Assembly (NCBI RefSeq): GCF_900105675.1
Contig: NZ_LT629786.1
Span: 372,001-436,000 of the forward strand
Direction of reading: 5' to 3'
DNA from: Pseudomonas synxantha
GTDB taxonomy: Bacteria; Pseudomonadota; Gammaproteobacteria; Pseudomonadales; Pseudomonadaceae
DNA length: 64,000 nucleotides
The translations under genes were made by a program, and so were the position numbers. The notes beneath the pieces were generated by a model, which saw nothing but the letters and a program-made list of their open reading frames with translations, was not told the origin of the DNA and ran no database searches. Positions 28,198-37,351 of this stretch are shown in pieces; the stretch's first letter is position 1; each line of letters opens with the position of its first letter.

Positions 28198-28611
28198 ATG
28201 CTGGTGATTTCCAACAACGTACACTTGCCCGATGCCGAGATCGAGTTGACCGCCATTCGCGCCCAAGGTGCCGGCGGGCAGAACGTCAATAAGGTCTCGA
28301 GTGCGGTGCACCTACGCTTTGATATTCCCGCGTCGTCGTTGCCTGCGTTCTACAAGGAGCGCCTGCTGGCGTTGCGCGATAGCCGTATTACCAGCGAAGG
28401 CGTGCTGGTGCTCAAGGCCCAGCAATACCGTACCCAGGAACAGAACCGCGCCGATGCGCTGGAACGTTTGGTGGAGTTGATCCAGAGTGCCACCAAGGTC
28501 GAGAAAAAGCGTCGTCCGACCAAGCCAACCCTGGGCTCGAAGAAACGCCGCCTGGAGTCCAAGACCAAGCGCGGCAGCATCAAGGCGGGGCGCGGCAAGG
28601 TCGACTTCTAG
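28198..28611 (+). CDS. arfB: Alternative ribosome-rescue factor ArfB (YaeJ)
   Basis: Peptidyl-tRNA hydrolase that frees ribosomes stalled on truncated mRNA. It is 137 aa with the GGQ motif at residues 26-28 ([11 protein letters not shown]), the class-I release-factor catalytic domain, and the basic C-terminal tail ([13 protein letters not shown]...[13 protein letters not shown]) that enters the mRNA channel. GGAGG lies 12 bp before the ATG; TTG codons in between may also be used. Convergent with the MFS gene; the two stop codons overlap in CTAG. Confidence 0.95.
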   Translation: MLVISNNVHLPDAEIELTAIRAQGAGGQNVNKVSSAVHLRFDIPASSLPAFYKERLLALRDSRITSEGVLVLKAQQYRTQEQNRADALERLVELIQSATKVEKKRRPTKPTLGSKKRRLESKTKRGSIKAGRGKVDF

Positions 28612-29804
28612 GCGTCGCGTGTTTCGCGGGCCTTGGGCGCCTGGCGGTACAGGTAGAGGCTCAGCAGCAAGCCCGCTGCAGCGGCGAGGGCGGCGAACAG
28701 GAAGATCGACGCAAAGCCAAAACCTGCCGCCACGGCGCCAGCCAGCGGCCCGGTGATGCCCAGCGACAAGTCGATAAACAGCGAATAGGCGCCCACCGCC
28801 GAGCCACGGCTGGAGGCCGGCACCAGGTTGACCGCCTCCACCCCCAGCGCCGGGAACACCAGGGAAAAGCCGAAGCCACTCAACGCCGCACCTGCCAGTG
28901 CCAGCTGGGCATCTGGCGCCAGCCACAGCAGCAGCAGGCCGAGCACTTCCACAGACAGGCAGGCAATCGCAACCCGAAAGCCGCCAATGCGGTTGATCAA
29001 GTTGCCGAACAATAAGCGTGCGCCGATAAAGCTGGCGCCGAACAGGCTCAGGGCCCACACCGCGTTGTCCCAGTGCTGGGTGCTGTAGTACAGGGTGATA
29101 AAGGTGGCGATGGTGCCAAAGCCGATTGAGCCCAACGCCAGCGCGCAACCATGGGGTAGTACCCGGCCCAGCACATTCATGAACGGCAAGCGGACGCCAG
29201 GCACAATTGGCGCCGCTTGCTTTTTCCAGGCCAGCAGCACGCCCACTACCGCCAGCAGAATGATGCTGAAGCCCATGCTCCACAATCCGAAATGGCTGAC
29301 CATCAGCACCCCCAGCGGTGCTCCGACCGCCAGCGCGCCGTAGCTGGCGATGCCGTTCCAGGAGATGACCTTGGCCGTATTCGCCGCACCGACGCGACCG
29401 ATGCCCCAGCCAATCGCGCCCGAGCCCACCAGGCTTTCAGCGCTGCCCAGCACCAGTCTACCGATCAGCAGGCTGCCCAGGCTGAGCGCCGGCAGGCTGG
29501 AAAACCACGCTGCCAGCAGCATGAACACCCCGCTCAATCCGCAGCCCGCCAGGCCAATCAGCACGGCGCGCTTGCTGCCCAGGTTGTCGATAATCTTGCC
29601 GGCATAGGGACGGCTCAGCAGGGTGGCCAGGTATTGCACGCTGATCACCAGCCCGGCGATCACCGCGCCATAGCCCAATTGGCTATGGACGTAGCCCGGC
29701 AAGACGGCCAGGGGAATGCCGATATTCAGGTAGCCGATAAAGGTAAACAGCACGATGGATACGACTTGCAGCGTGACCGCCATGGGTCGCTGGGAATCTG
29801 GCAT
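28608..29804 (-). CDS. MFS transporter, YhhS/YfcJ type
   Basis: A 398-aa major-facilitator protein with about 12 membrane segments; the loop [22 protein letters not shown] between TM2 and TM3 carries the MFS signature. The sequence fits the YhhS/YfcJ arabinose-efflux-like group. Substrate unknown, probably an exporter. Its stop codon overlaps that of arfB. No linked regulator is adjacent. Confidence 0.85.
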   Translation of the reverse strand: MPDSQRPMAVTLQVVSIVLFTFIGYLNIGIPLAVLPGYVHSQLGYGAVIAGLVISVQYLATLLSRPYAGKIIDNLGSKRAVLIGLAGCGLSGVFMLLAAWFSSLPALSLGSLLIGRLVLGSAESLVGSGAIGWGIGRVGAANTAKVISWNGIASYGALAVGAPLGVLMVSHFGLWSMGFSIILLAVVGVLLAWKKQAAPIVPGVRLPFMNVLGRVLPHGCALALGSIGFGTIATFITLYYSTQHWDNAVWALSLFGASFIGARLLFGNLINRIGGFRVAIACLSVEVLGLLLLWLAPDAQLALAGAALSGFGFSLVFPALGVEAVNLVPASSRGSAVGAYSLFIDLSLGITGPLAGAVAAGFGFASIFLFAALAAAAGLLLSLYLYRQAPKARETRDA

Positions 29805-29907
29805 GGGAAGGGTCCACTGTCGCAGCAGGCAAAGATAGGCTGCTAATGATACCGGCGCGCAGGCCGGGCAGGGCGGGAAAAATGTAAAACGTCAGATCAA
29901 CAACACA

Positions 29908-30090
29908 TCAAGCCTGGGCAGGGGCCAACAGTTGAGTTGTTACCAGGGCCGCCAGGGCGTTTTCCTGGGTGCCGAAGCGCTTGAGCAATGCGGCCTGCTT
30001 GTCTGCACTGAGGCGGTTCCAGATTTCGACCATCTGCAAGGCAGCGTCGAGCACGGCGGCGTCCGGGGCATCGGGAAGGGTCGTGGTCAT
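29908..30090 (-). CDS. Small 60-aa hypothetical protein
   Basis: Ala/Leu-rich, probably helical protein (MTTTLPDAPDAAVLDAALQM...IWNRLSADKQAALLKRFG). No signal peptide or known motif. The ribosome site is weak (GAGACC 9 bp before ATG). Codon use is like the surrounding genes. A strong hairpin (30117-30150) separates it from another small ORF upstream. Function unknown. Confidence 0.6.
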   Translation of the reverse strand: MTTTLPDAPDAAVLDAALQMVEIWNRLSADKQAALLKRFGTQENALAALVTTQLLAPAQA

Positions 30091-30116
30091 GATGAAGGTC
30101 TCGAGTGATTCAGGCA

Positions 30117-30150
30117 GTGTGGAAAGCGCTCAAAGGTGCGCTTTCCACAC
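30117..30150. terminator. Strong 13-bp hairpin between two small ORFs
   Basis: GTGTGGAAAGCGC and GCGCTTTCCACAC form a perfect 13-bp stem with an 8-base loop. No U-tract follows on either strand, so it may be an RNA-processing or stability element or a weak terminator for the 42-aa ORF upstream. Confidence 0.55.
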
Positions 30151-30164
30151 GGTCTGGTACGGCG

Positions 30165-30293
30165 TCAGTCCTGGCTTTCGCGGTCGACTGGTTTTGCTTC
30201 TTTGGCCTCAGGCTGCTTGTCGCTGGCCTGCTGCGGTGTTGGCTGCTCAGTTGGGTGCAGGCTTGGGAAGGGGAGATTAGGTATCTCGTGCAT
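30165..30293 (-). CDS. Small 42-aa Pro-rich hypothetical protein
   Basis: Starts MHEIPNLPFPSLHPTEQPTP and continues with a Gln/Glu/Lys/Pro-rich, probably disordered tail ending PVDRESQD. GAGGAG 8 bp before ATG is a strong ribosome site, the main support for translation. No known family recognised. The upstream 160 bp to DUF962 includes an AT-rich stretch (30370-30430) likely to hold its promoter. Confidence 0.55.
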   Translation of the reverse strand: MHEIPNLPFPSLHPTEQPTPQQASDKQPEAKEAKPVDRESQD

Positions 30294-30453
30294 CGTCGTC
30301 GCTCCTCGCAAGGTCTGTTTTTTCAATCGCAGGTGATTCCGCGCTCTCAAAAAGCCTTGGCAGGATACAGCACCGTAAATGACAAAAAGACTTTTATCTC
30401 GGCGAATTCATATTTTTTCATGGTTCAAACGCAAGTGACATGAGGTCACACCC

Positions 30454-30765
30454 TTAGAACGGCACCTTGCCCAGGATCATGTCGCGGTACATCACAAAAT
30501 CCCCCAACAAGCTGTAGAGCGGATGCTGGAAGGTCGCCGGGCGGTTCTTTTCGAAGAAAAAGTGGCCGATCCAGGCGAAGGTGTAGCCAGCGACGGGCAA
30601 GGCCAGCAAAAGAACCAGTGAGCCCCTGCCAATGGCATACGCAAGAATGCCGATCACCAAGGTGGTGCCGATAAAGTGCAGGCGCCGACAGGTGCTGTTG
30701 CCATGCTCGCTCAGGTAGTACGGGTAGAACTCGGCAAAACTGTTGAATTTCCTGACGTTTTCCAC
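30454..30765 (-). CDS. DUF962/Mpo1-like small membrane protein
   Basis: A 103-aa protein from GTG at 30765 (an ATG 33 bp earlier is also open). It contains the Mpo1-like pattern with FYPYYLSEHGN, a histidine in RRLHFIGTT, two hydrophobic segments, and AWIGHFFFEKNRPATFQHPLYSLLGD. Yeast Mpo1 is a dioxygenase of 2-hydroxy fatty acids; the His residues and the HFFFEKNRPATF segment are present here. The bacterial function is unproven. Single gene, divergent from the AraC regulator. Confidence 0.85.
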   Translation of the reverse strand: MENVRKFNSFAEFYPYYLSEHGNSTCRRLHFIGTTLVIGILAYAIGRGSLVLLLALPVAGYTFAWIGHFFFEKNRPATFQHPLYSLLGDFVMYRDMILGKVPF

Positions 30766-30926
30766 GACTGCCGGCCCTCGGGTTGTTATACCGCCCAACA
30801 GATGTTCGGCGGGAGCTTATTTGAGTCTAGAGTCATCGGAGGTAACGGCCAGTGACAATAGATGCCATTTTAGTATCCTTGGCTTCCTGGCTGCCGTTTG
30901 AGCCTGCTTTCCAATAAGAAGACGCC

Positions 30927-31985
30927 ATGAGCGAACGAACAACTTCTGCAAGCTGGGCGATGGGGATAGTCAAGGCACTGGAAATGGACGGCCTGGATTG
31001 CCGTGCCTTGTTCAGGCAACTGGGCCTGGATTATGCGGCGCTGAATGACCCCGACGCGCGATTCCCTCAGGATGCCATGACTCGTCTGTGGCAGCGGGCG
31101 GTGGAATTGTCGGGCAACCCGGCGATTGGCCTGAACATGGGCAAGGTAGCGCGTCCTGCCTCGTTTCATGTCGCCGGTTATGCCTTGATGTCCAGCAACA
31201 CCCTGGCCGAAGGCTTTATGCGACTGGTGCGCTACCAGCGCATCATCGCCGAAAGCGCTGACTTGAGCTTCCGACTCTTGCCCGAAGGCTATGCGCTGAT
31301 TCTGACGGTTCATGGCGATCACCTGCCGCCGACCCGACAAAGCGCCGAAGCCTCGTTGGCGAGCGCCCTGGCCTTGTGTGGCTGGCTTACCGGTCGCACC
31401 CTGCAACCGCGCAAAGTGCTGCTGCAGGGCGATCAACCCGCGGACCTGGCGCCGTACAAACAGGCCTTTCATGCGCCTTTGCAATTCGATGCACCTTATG
31501 ACGCGCTGATCTTCGAGCAAGCCGACATGGAGGCGCCACTGCCCACCGCCAACGAAGCCATGGCGCTGTTGCACGACCGCTTTGCCGGTGAATACCTGGC
31601 GCGTTTTTCCGAAAGTCGCGTGACCCACAAGGCACGGCAGGTGTTGTGCCGTCTGCTGCCCCAAGGCGAACCCAAGCGCGAAGCGGTGGCCCAGACGTTG
31701 CACCTGTCCCAGCGCACCTTGCAGCGGCGTCTGCAGGAAGAGGGCACCAGCTTCCAGGCTTTGCTCGATGACACCCGTCGCGAACTGGCCGAGCAATACC
31801 TGGCACAGCCGAACATGACCTTGCTGGAAATTGCCTACCTGCTGGGTTTTGCCGACCCGAGCAACTTTTTTCGCGCGTTTCGTCGCTGGTTTGATGCTAC
31901 GCCCGGCGAATACCGGGCGCGGTTGCTGGCAATGTCGGCGGTCAGTGGCGCCAGAACGCCGGAATGCACAGCACAAACACGGTAA
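30927..31985 (+). CDS. AraC-family transcriptional regulator (OruR-like architecture)
   Basis: A 352-aa regulator with an N-terminal Arabinose_bd-type domain (about 20-210, PF12625 style) and a C-terminal double helix-turn-helix (about 235-335): VAQTLHLSQRTLQRRLQEEG and IAYLLGFADPSNFFRAFRRW. This is the layout of OruR/ArgR-like AraC regulators. No obvious target operon lies next to it. Its 3' end overlaps the trkH 3' end by 44 bp in convergent orientation. Confidence 0.88.
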   Translation: MSERTTSASWAMGIVKALEMDGLDCRALFRQLGLDYAALNDPDARFPQDAMTRLWQRAVELSGNPAIGLNMGKVARPASFHVAGYALMSSNTLAEGFMRLVRYQRIIAESADLSFRLLPEGYALILTVHGDHLPPTRQSAEASLASALALCGWLTGRTLQPRKVLLQGDQPADLAPYKQAFHAPLQFDAPYDALIFEQADMEAPLPTANEAMALLHDRFAGEYLARFSESRVTHKARQVLCRLLPQGEPKREAVAQTLHLSQRTLQRRLQEEGTSFQALLDDTRRELAEQYLAQPNMTLLEIAYLLGFADPSNFFRAFRRWFDATPGEYRARLLAMSAVSGARTPECTAQTR

Positions 31986-33396
31986 TAATCTCCAGCCGGC
32001 CCAGCAGCATGCCCAGTGACAGGATCCACTTGGCCGCATCCGGCAGGGTGGAGAAGTTGCCGGCCGGGCCAATGGTTTCGCCAAGGCCCGGGCCGACGCC
32101 GGATACGGTACTGGCGGCGCCGGTCAGGGCAGTCATCCAGTCCACGCCCAGCAGTGACAAGGCCAGGGCGATGGTGCAGATGGTAATGGCGAAGAAAAAC
32201 GAAAAGGTCAGGATCGAGCGCACAATTTCTTCGTCGAGGCGATGGCCGTTGTACTTTTGCTTGATCACTGCCCGTGGGTGAATCAGTTGGTTCAAGTTGG
32301 CCTTGAGCAGGATATAGGCGACCTGGAAACGAAAGATCTTGATGCCGCCCGCCGTGGAGCCCGAGCAGCCGCCGATAAAGCCCAGGTAGAAGAACAGCAT
32401 CAGTGAGAAGTTACCCCAAAGGCTATAGTCCCCCAGCGCAAATCCGGTAGTCGTCATCACCGAAGTCACGTTCAGAGCCACATGGCGCAAGGCGTCTAGC
32501 CAATGCAGGTCGGTGGTCCACCAGTACCAGGTGCCGAGTACCAGCCAGGTCACGAACAACAGGCCGAGCAAGCCTTGTACCTGCTGGTCCTTGATCAGCG
32601 CCCTACGGTTGCCGCGCAATGTGGCCACATACAAGGCGAACGGCAAGCTGCCGAGGATCATCACCACCACGGCGACCCAGTGCACCGCCGGTTGTTTCCA
32701 GTGCGCCAGGGACTCATCCGACGTGGAAAACCCACCGGTGGAAATTGCCGACATCGCGTGGTTGATCGCATCGAACAAGCCCATGCCTGCCCACCAGAAT
32801 GCCAGGCTGCCGAAGATGGTGATGCCCACATACGCCGCCACGATCAGCCGCGCCACCATGTGCGAGCGGGGCATGACCTTTTCCGAGCGGTCCGAGGATT
32901 CGGTCTGGAACAAGCGCATGCCACCAATGCGCAGCAGCGGCAGGATCGCCACCGCCATGCCGATAAAGCCGATACCGCCAAGCCAGTGCAACAGCGAACG
33001 CCACATCAGGATGCCCGGTGACATGCTGTCCAGGCCGCTCAATACCGTGGAGCCGGTGGCGGTGATGCCCGACATGCTTTCGAAGAACGAGTCGGTATAG
33101 CTGATGTGCTGGGTCAGCAAAAACGGCAGGGCGGCGAAGATGCACACCACCACCCAGCTGCTGACCGTCAGCAGATACATGTCCCGGGGACGCAGGTGCA
33201 CGTGTTCGGGGCGACCGGGGATGACCAGGGCCAGCCCGGCGATAAAGGTGATCAGGCTGGCCCACAGGAACGAGGGCAGGTCGCTGGTGCGTTCGAAAAT
33301 CACCAGGGTGGCCATCGGGATGACCATGGCGACCGCAAGGGTGATCAGGAAGATGCCGATGATGAAACCGATGATGCGTAGGGTCGGCAACGCCAT
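31942..33396 (-). CDS. trkH: Trk-type potassium transporter subunit TrkH
   Basis: Inner-membrane K+ translocating subunit, 484 aa, with the four-fold pore-loop structure: filter-like segments ITATGSTVLSG, AISTGGFSTSDES, VTSVMTTTGFALGDY and ASTVSGVGPGLGE. The second M2-like helix segments and conserved GGxxGSTAGGIK are present (GGCSGSTAGGIKIFR). It needs TrkA, which is not in the window. ATG at 33396. The last 44 bp overlap the convergent AraC regulator gene. Confidence 0.95.
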   Translation of the reverse strand: MALPTLRIIGFIIGIFLITLAVAMVIPMATLVIFERTSDLPSFLWASLITFIAGLALVIPGRPEHVHLRPRDMYLLTVSSWVVVCIFAALPFLLTQHISYTDSFFESMSGITATGSTVLSGLDSMSPGILMWRSLLHWLGGIGFIGMAVAILPLLRIGGMRLFQTESSDRSEKVMPRSHMVARLIVAAYVGITIFGSLAFWWAGMGLFDAINHAMSAISTGGFSTSDESLAHWKQPAVHWVAVVVMILGSLPFALYVATLRGNRRALIKDQQVQGLLGLLFVTWLVLGTWYWWTTDLHWLDALRHVALNVTSVMTTTGFALGDYSLWGNFSLMLFFYLGFIGGCSGSTAGGIKIFRFQVAYILLKANLNQLIHPRAVIKQKYNGHRLDEEIVRSILTFSFFFAITICTIALALSLLGVDWMTALTGAASTVSGVGPGLGETIGPAGNFSTLPDAAKWILSLGMLLGRLEIITVFVLCIPAFWRH

Positions 33397-33482
33397 GAAG
33401 TTCGCTCGGGTGGTTGGGCAGAGGCGCCATTCTACCTGCGGTGCAGGGCATGTAAACCAGAGTGCTTGAGGTTACACGGAGC

Positions 33483-33573
33483 AAAATGTGGGAGGGGGGC
33501 CCCCGATAGCGGTGGGTCAGTGAAGCATGTGGTTGCTGGTCCGCTGCTGTTCGGGAGCAAGCCCCTCCCACAG
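33483..33573. repeat. REP pair with shortened left arm
   Basis: The left arm reads GTGGGAGGGGGGCCCCCGAT, having lost the CTTG loop bases present in other copies; the right arm TCGGGAGCAAGCCCCTCCCAC is near normal. The 246-bp gap between trkH and the imelysin gene holds this and a terminator, nothing else. Confidence 0.88.
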
Positions 33574-33600
33574 GGGATCTGCAGTGTTTGAAACAGGTAT

Positions 33601-33625
33601 AAAAAAAGCGACCCGAAGGTCGCCT
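33601..33625 (-). terminator. Rho-independent terminator of the imelysin gene
   Basis: On the minus strand GCGACC and GGTCGC form a stem with a TTCG loop (flanked by further pairs), followed by TTTTTTT. Confidence 0.9.
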
Positions 33626-33642
33626 TTTCAACAGCGTACGGA

Positions 33643-34980
33643 TCAGAACTCGTGATCAGCGCTGTCCGGGTTCAAGTCGCTGATGCCCAGCTTGCCCGCA
33701 GCGGCTTCGATCGAACCGGTCTGTTTGACCAGTGCGGCGATGGCGTCACGTACGATCTGGTTGCCCGCATCGTTGCCGGCGGCGATCAGTTGGTCGTAGT
33801 GCTCGCCTTTCTCGGCGTGGTCGACCATGACCTGGATTTTCGCTTCGGTCGCCGCCAGGTCAGCCTTGAGGGCCGAATCGGCTGCCGGGTCGGCCTTGGC
33901 CACCAGGGATGACAGGCTGGCACCGCTCATCTTGGTGCCGTCAACGCGAGTGTATTCGCCCAGGTAGACGTTACGGATGCCCTTGGCATCGTAGAAGTGC
34001 GAGTAGTGGGTGTTGTCGCTGAAGCAGTCCTGCTCGTCTTCCGGCGAGTTGGCTTCCAGGGATACCTTCATGCGCTCACCGGCCAGCTCGCCCAGGGACA
34101 GGCTGCCCATGCCGAACAGCATTTTGCGCAGGCCGTCGGTGGCAGGTTCCGACTCCAGAGTGGCGCGGTAGTTGTCTTCGACGTTGGGTTTCCAGTTGCC
34201 GACCATTTCTTCCAGGTCGCTGACCAGCAGTTGGGTCACGGCGCGCAGGTAAGTGCGGCGGCGCTCGTTATGACCGCCGGTTGCACCGTCACCGGTCAGG
34301 TAATCCGAGGCCGGACGGTTGCCCGCGCCAGGGCCGGTGCCGTTGAGGTCCTGGCCCCAGAGCAGGAATTCGATGGCGTGGTAGCCGGTGGCAACGTTGG
34401 CTTCGGAACCGCCCAGCTCATTGAGGCTGGCGAGTTTTTCCGGGGTGATGTCCTTGACGTCGACCTTGTCTTCGCCGACCTGGATCTCGTTATTGGCGAT
34501 GATGTTGGCGTTGGCGCCTGGGTTACCCAGGGCGTGCTCGTAGGATTTATCGACATAGTCGATCAGCCCTTCGTCCAGGGGCCAGGCGTTCACCTGGCCT
34601 TCCCAGTCGTCGATGATGGTGTTGCCGAAGCGGAACACTTCGCTCTGCAGGTAAGGTACGCGGGCGGCGATCCAGGCGGTACGGGCCGCTTTGAGGGTTT
34701 CGTCGTTCGGGTTGGCGAGGAACGTATCGACTGCGGTCTGCAGGGTCTTGGCGGTGGATTCGGCATCGCTGTACACCGCAAACACCATGTCTGCGTAGTG
34801 CGCGACCACGGCTTTGGCAGCCGCTTCGTCGACCTGGCCTGCCGGGGCAGCTGCAGGTGCGGTAGCGCTGGCGGCTGCGGGAGCTTGAGGCGCGGCGGCC
34901 TTGTCTTTACCTTCGCCGCAGCCGGCGAGAGAAATGGCAATGGCCAGCAGACTGGCGGTGGCCAGGGGCATACGAATCAT
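33643..34980 (-). CDS. Imelysin-family iron-regulated lipoprotein (M75-like)
   Basis: A 445-aa envelope lipoprotein: signal peptide with lipobox LAGC (about residues 17-24), an Ala/Pro-rich linker, then the imelysin domain with the GxHxxE motif in GYHAIEFLLWG. Related proteins (IrpA, insulin-cleaving membrane protein) serve periplasmic iron uptake. The second ATG is chosen because AGGA sits 8 bp before it; the first ATG overlaps that site. A Fur-like 19-mer lies about 57 bp upstream. Confidence 0.9.
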   Translation of the reverse strand: MIRMPLATASLLAIAISLAGCGEGKDKAAAPQAPAAASATAPAAAPAGQVDEAAAKAVVAHYADMVFAVYSDAESTAKTLQTAVDTFLANPNDETLKAARTAWIAARVPYLQSEVFRFGNTIIDDWEGQVNAWPLDEGLIDYVDKSYEHALGNPGANANIIANNEIQVGEDKVDVKDITPEKLASLNELGGSEANVATGYHAIEFLLWGQDLNGTGPGAGNRPASDYLTGDGATGGHNERRRTYLRAVTQLLVSDLEEMVGNWKPNVEDNYRATLESEPATDGLRKMLFGMGSLSLGELAGERMKVSLEANSPEDEQDCFSDNTHYSHFYDAKGIRNVYLGEYTRVDGTKMSGASLSSLVAKADPAADSALKADLAATEAKIQVMVDHAEKGEHYDQLIAAGNDAGNQIVRDAIAALVKQTGSIEAAAGKLGISDLNPDSADHEF

Positions 34981-35036
34981 GGCGAACATCCTGCTTCGGT
35001 GGTGAATAGGGCGCGCGGGGAGCGCAAAAGCTGCGA

Positions 35037-35055
35037 CATAATGCGAAAGATTTGC
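35037..35055. promoter_or_regulatory. Candidate Fur box of the imelysin gene
   Basis: CATAATGCGAAAGATTTGC agrees with GATAATGATAATCATTATC at 12 of 19 positions and overlaps an AATGC...GCATT inverted repeat. It lies just upstream of the imelysin start; iron repression is expected of this family. Confidence 0.45.
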
Positions 35056-35106
35056 ATTTTGTGTAAAGGCTTATGCGTGGGAAATATTCAGTATCGTTTT
35101 TCGCGG

Positions 35107-37158
35107 TCAGAGACTCACTGCGTTATTGCGCTCGGACTGTTTCAAATAAGCGGCCAACTCCCGTGCCGGCAGGGGTTTGCTGTAGTGATAGCCCTGGCCC
35201 TCATGGCAGCCCTCGGAGATGATGTAGGCCTCTTGCTCGGCGGTCTCCACGCCTTCGGCAATCACCTGCATGCCCAGGCTTTTGCCCAGTTGGATAATGG
35301 CGCGCACGATCGTGGCGTCGTCGTCGTCATCCTGAAGGTCCTGGACGAAGCTCTTGTCGATCTTGATCTTGTCCAGCGGCAGGCTTTTCAGATAGCTCAG
35401 GGATGAATAACCGGTGCCGAAGTCGTCGATGGCAATCAGCGCCCCGGAGCGGCGCAGGCTCAGCAGGTGCTGCGCGGCTGTGCTGATGTCTTCCATCAGG
35501 CCGGTCTCGGTCACTTCCAGCTCCAGGCTGCGTGGTGGCAGGCGGTAGATCTGCATCAGGTTGTTGACCACCCGCGGTAACTCGGTGTGGTGCAATTGCA
35601 CGGTGGACAGGTTGACGGCCATGCGCAGTTCAGTGAAACCCAGGTCATGCCATTCGCGCAGTTGCCGGCACGCCTGGTCCAGCACCCATTCGCCAATCGG
35701 AATAATGGTGCCGTTTTGTTCCGCCAGCGGAATAAACAAATCCGGCGGTACCAGGCCGTGTTCAGGGTGGTGCCAGCGCAGCAGGGCTTCCACGCCGACC
35801 ACTCGATGGTCGCGGTAGCTGATCTGCGGCTGGCACACCAAGTGGAACTGCTCACGGCCGAGGGCCTCGCGCAGGTCCTTTTCCAGTTCGCGGCGTCGGC
35901 GCATTTCGCTGTCGACACTGGCGATATAGAACTGATAGCGATTGCGCGAGCGGCTCTTGGCCAGGGTCATGGTCTGCTCCGCTTTTTGCAGCAGCTTCTC
36001 GGTAGTGTCCCCATCTTCCGGGAACAGCGTAATGCCGATGGTGGCGCGCAAGCGAATCAGGTCATGGTCGAGTGCGAATTCCGCTTCCAGGTCATCGAGA
36101 ATGCTTTGCGCCAGTTCGGCGGCTTCGTAGGGCTGGTCGATATCGGCTTGTACCAGGGCGAACTGGTCGCCGCCCAGGCGGGCGAGCGTACCGAGGCGGC
36201 CGCTGTGGGCGCGCAAGCGGTCGGCCAGGGCCAGCAGCAGTTTGTCGCCGGCCTGGTAGGTAAATTGTTCATTGACGCTCTTGAAGTCATCGAGCCCCAC
36301 GCACAGTACAGCTACACGTCGTTGCCGCCGGCCAGCGTCGGTGAGGATCTTGTCCAGTTGCTCCTGCAGCTTCTGGCGGTTTGGCAGGCCGGTGAGAAAG
36401 TCGTACTGGGCCATGCGCAACAGGCTCGACTCCGCTTCGTGGCGCAGGTGGGTATTGCGCTCGATGGATTCGAGCAACTGGTTGGCGGTATTTATCCACA
36501 GTCCCAGCTCGTTGCGTTCGTGCCCCTTGAGCTGAGGGATCTTGTGCTCGCTGGGGCGGTCGGGATTGATCGAGGTCAGATGCTCGATAATCCGTGACAG
36601 CGGCTTGGTCAGCAGCCAGTGATAGACCAGGTACAGCACCAGGCCCATGGCCAGCGCGCGCAGGACGCCGGAAATAAAGATGATCACCGAACTGACAATA
36701 AAGCCGTTGCCGTAGGTGGCCGTATCGAGAGTGATACTCAGATCGCCGTAATACTCGCTGTAAGGACCCTTGCCGACCAATGCAGTGGTGAATGTGCGTT
36801 CCTGGCCGAGAATCAGGTCGGTCAACCAACGGCTGGGGGACTGCTGCAAGGCGCGGCTTTTTTCCGCGAGCATGGTCTCGTTGGGGTGACCGATAGAAGC
36901 CATGCGCACCGCGTCGTCCTGGAACAGGCCCTCAATCACCTGCATGCCCATTTCGCGATCCAGGCTGTAGACGGCCTGGGTCGAGGGGTCGCGAAACATG
37001 TCGAGAATACGTTGGGCATCGCCGGCCACGGCCTGGCGTGTCTTGTAGGCATCGAAAACGATCTGCGCCACGCTCAGCGCCACGCCCACGATTAAGGCCG
37101 ACAGCAGCGCAACCCGTAGCAACTTCACCGACAAGCTGTTCTTGAGTTCCAGCTTCAA
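35107..37158 (-). CDS. bifA: BifA-type c-di-GMP phosphodiesterase (GGDQF-EAL)
   Basis: A 683-aa inner-membrane protein: TM1 about 12-35, a periplasmic region, TM2 about 150-180, HAMP-like linker, degenerate GGDEF domain with GGDQF (about 329-333), and EAL domain with EALLRW (457-459), conserved NLS, DDFGTGYSS and EGVE motifs. GGDQF plus an intact EAL is the BifA signature, predicting net c-di-GMP hydrolysis, promotion of swarming and reduction of biofilm. The nearby sodB and argO/argP genes match the bifA locus of P. aeruginosa (PA4367 region). Confidence 0.92.
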   Translation of the reverse strand: MKLELKNSLSVKLLRVALLSALIVGVALSVAQIVFDAYKTRQAVAGDAQRILDMFRDPSTQAVYSLDREMGMQVIEGLFQDDAVRMASIGHPNETMLAEKSRALQQSPSRWLTDLILGQERTFTTALVGKGPYSEYYGDLSITLDTATYGNGFIVSSVIIFISGVLRALAMGLVLYLVYHWLLTKPLSRIIEHLTSINPDRPSEHKIPQLKGHERNELGLWINTANQLLESIERNTHLRHEAESSLLRMAQYDFLTGLPNRQKLQEQLDKILTDAGRRQRRVAVLCVGLDDFKSVNEQFTYQAGDKLLLALADRLRAHSGRLGTLARLGGDQFALVQADIDQPYEAAELAQSILDDLEAEFALDHDLIRLRATIGITLFPEDGDTTEKLLQKAEQTMTLAKSRSRNRYQFYIASVDSEMRRRRELEKDLREALGREQFHLVCQPQISYRDHRVVGVEALLRWHHPEHGLVPPDLFIPLAEQNGTIIPIGEWVLDQACRQLREWHDLGFTELRMAVNLSTVQLHHTELPRVVNNLMQIYRLPPRSLELEVTETGLMEDISTAAQHLLSLRRSGALIAIDDFGTGYSSLSYLKSLPLDKIKIDKSFVQDLQDDDDDATIVRAIIQLGKSLGMQVIAEGVETAEQEAYIISEGCHEGQGYHYSKPLPARELAAYLKQSERNNAVSL

Positions 37159-37315
37159 AGGGGCATTCCTTGTCTCATGCGGGTGGCCTTCAATATGCCA
37201 TGAGTATTGGCAATCTGATGATGGCAGTCAAAGGGACATTGGGGCCTGGGCTCAATTGAGGTTTTGGCTAGACAAACTTATAGAAGGGGAGGGGGCTCAA
37301 AGCCCGGCCAGGGGA

Positions 37316-37338
37316 GAAGGCGGAGGAGATCCGCCTTC
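37316..37338. terminator. Hairpin after the 60-aa small protein
   Basis: GAAGGCGGA and TCCGCCTTC form a perfect 9-bp stem with a 5-base loop; a second short GGGCT/AGCCC stem lies alongside (37292-37306). No clear U-tract on the minus strand. The remaining part of the 193-bp gap before bifA shows no gene. Confidence 0.55.
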
Positions 37339-37351
37339 GAGTTGGGGACGA

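Noticed and set aside
30105..30443. A 112-codon plus-strand ORF over the small-protein region
   Set aside because: It runs through the strong hairpin and opposite the SD-led 42-aa ORF; no ribosome site or conserved sequence pattern.
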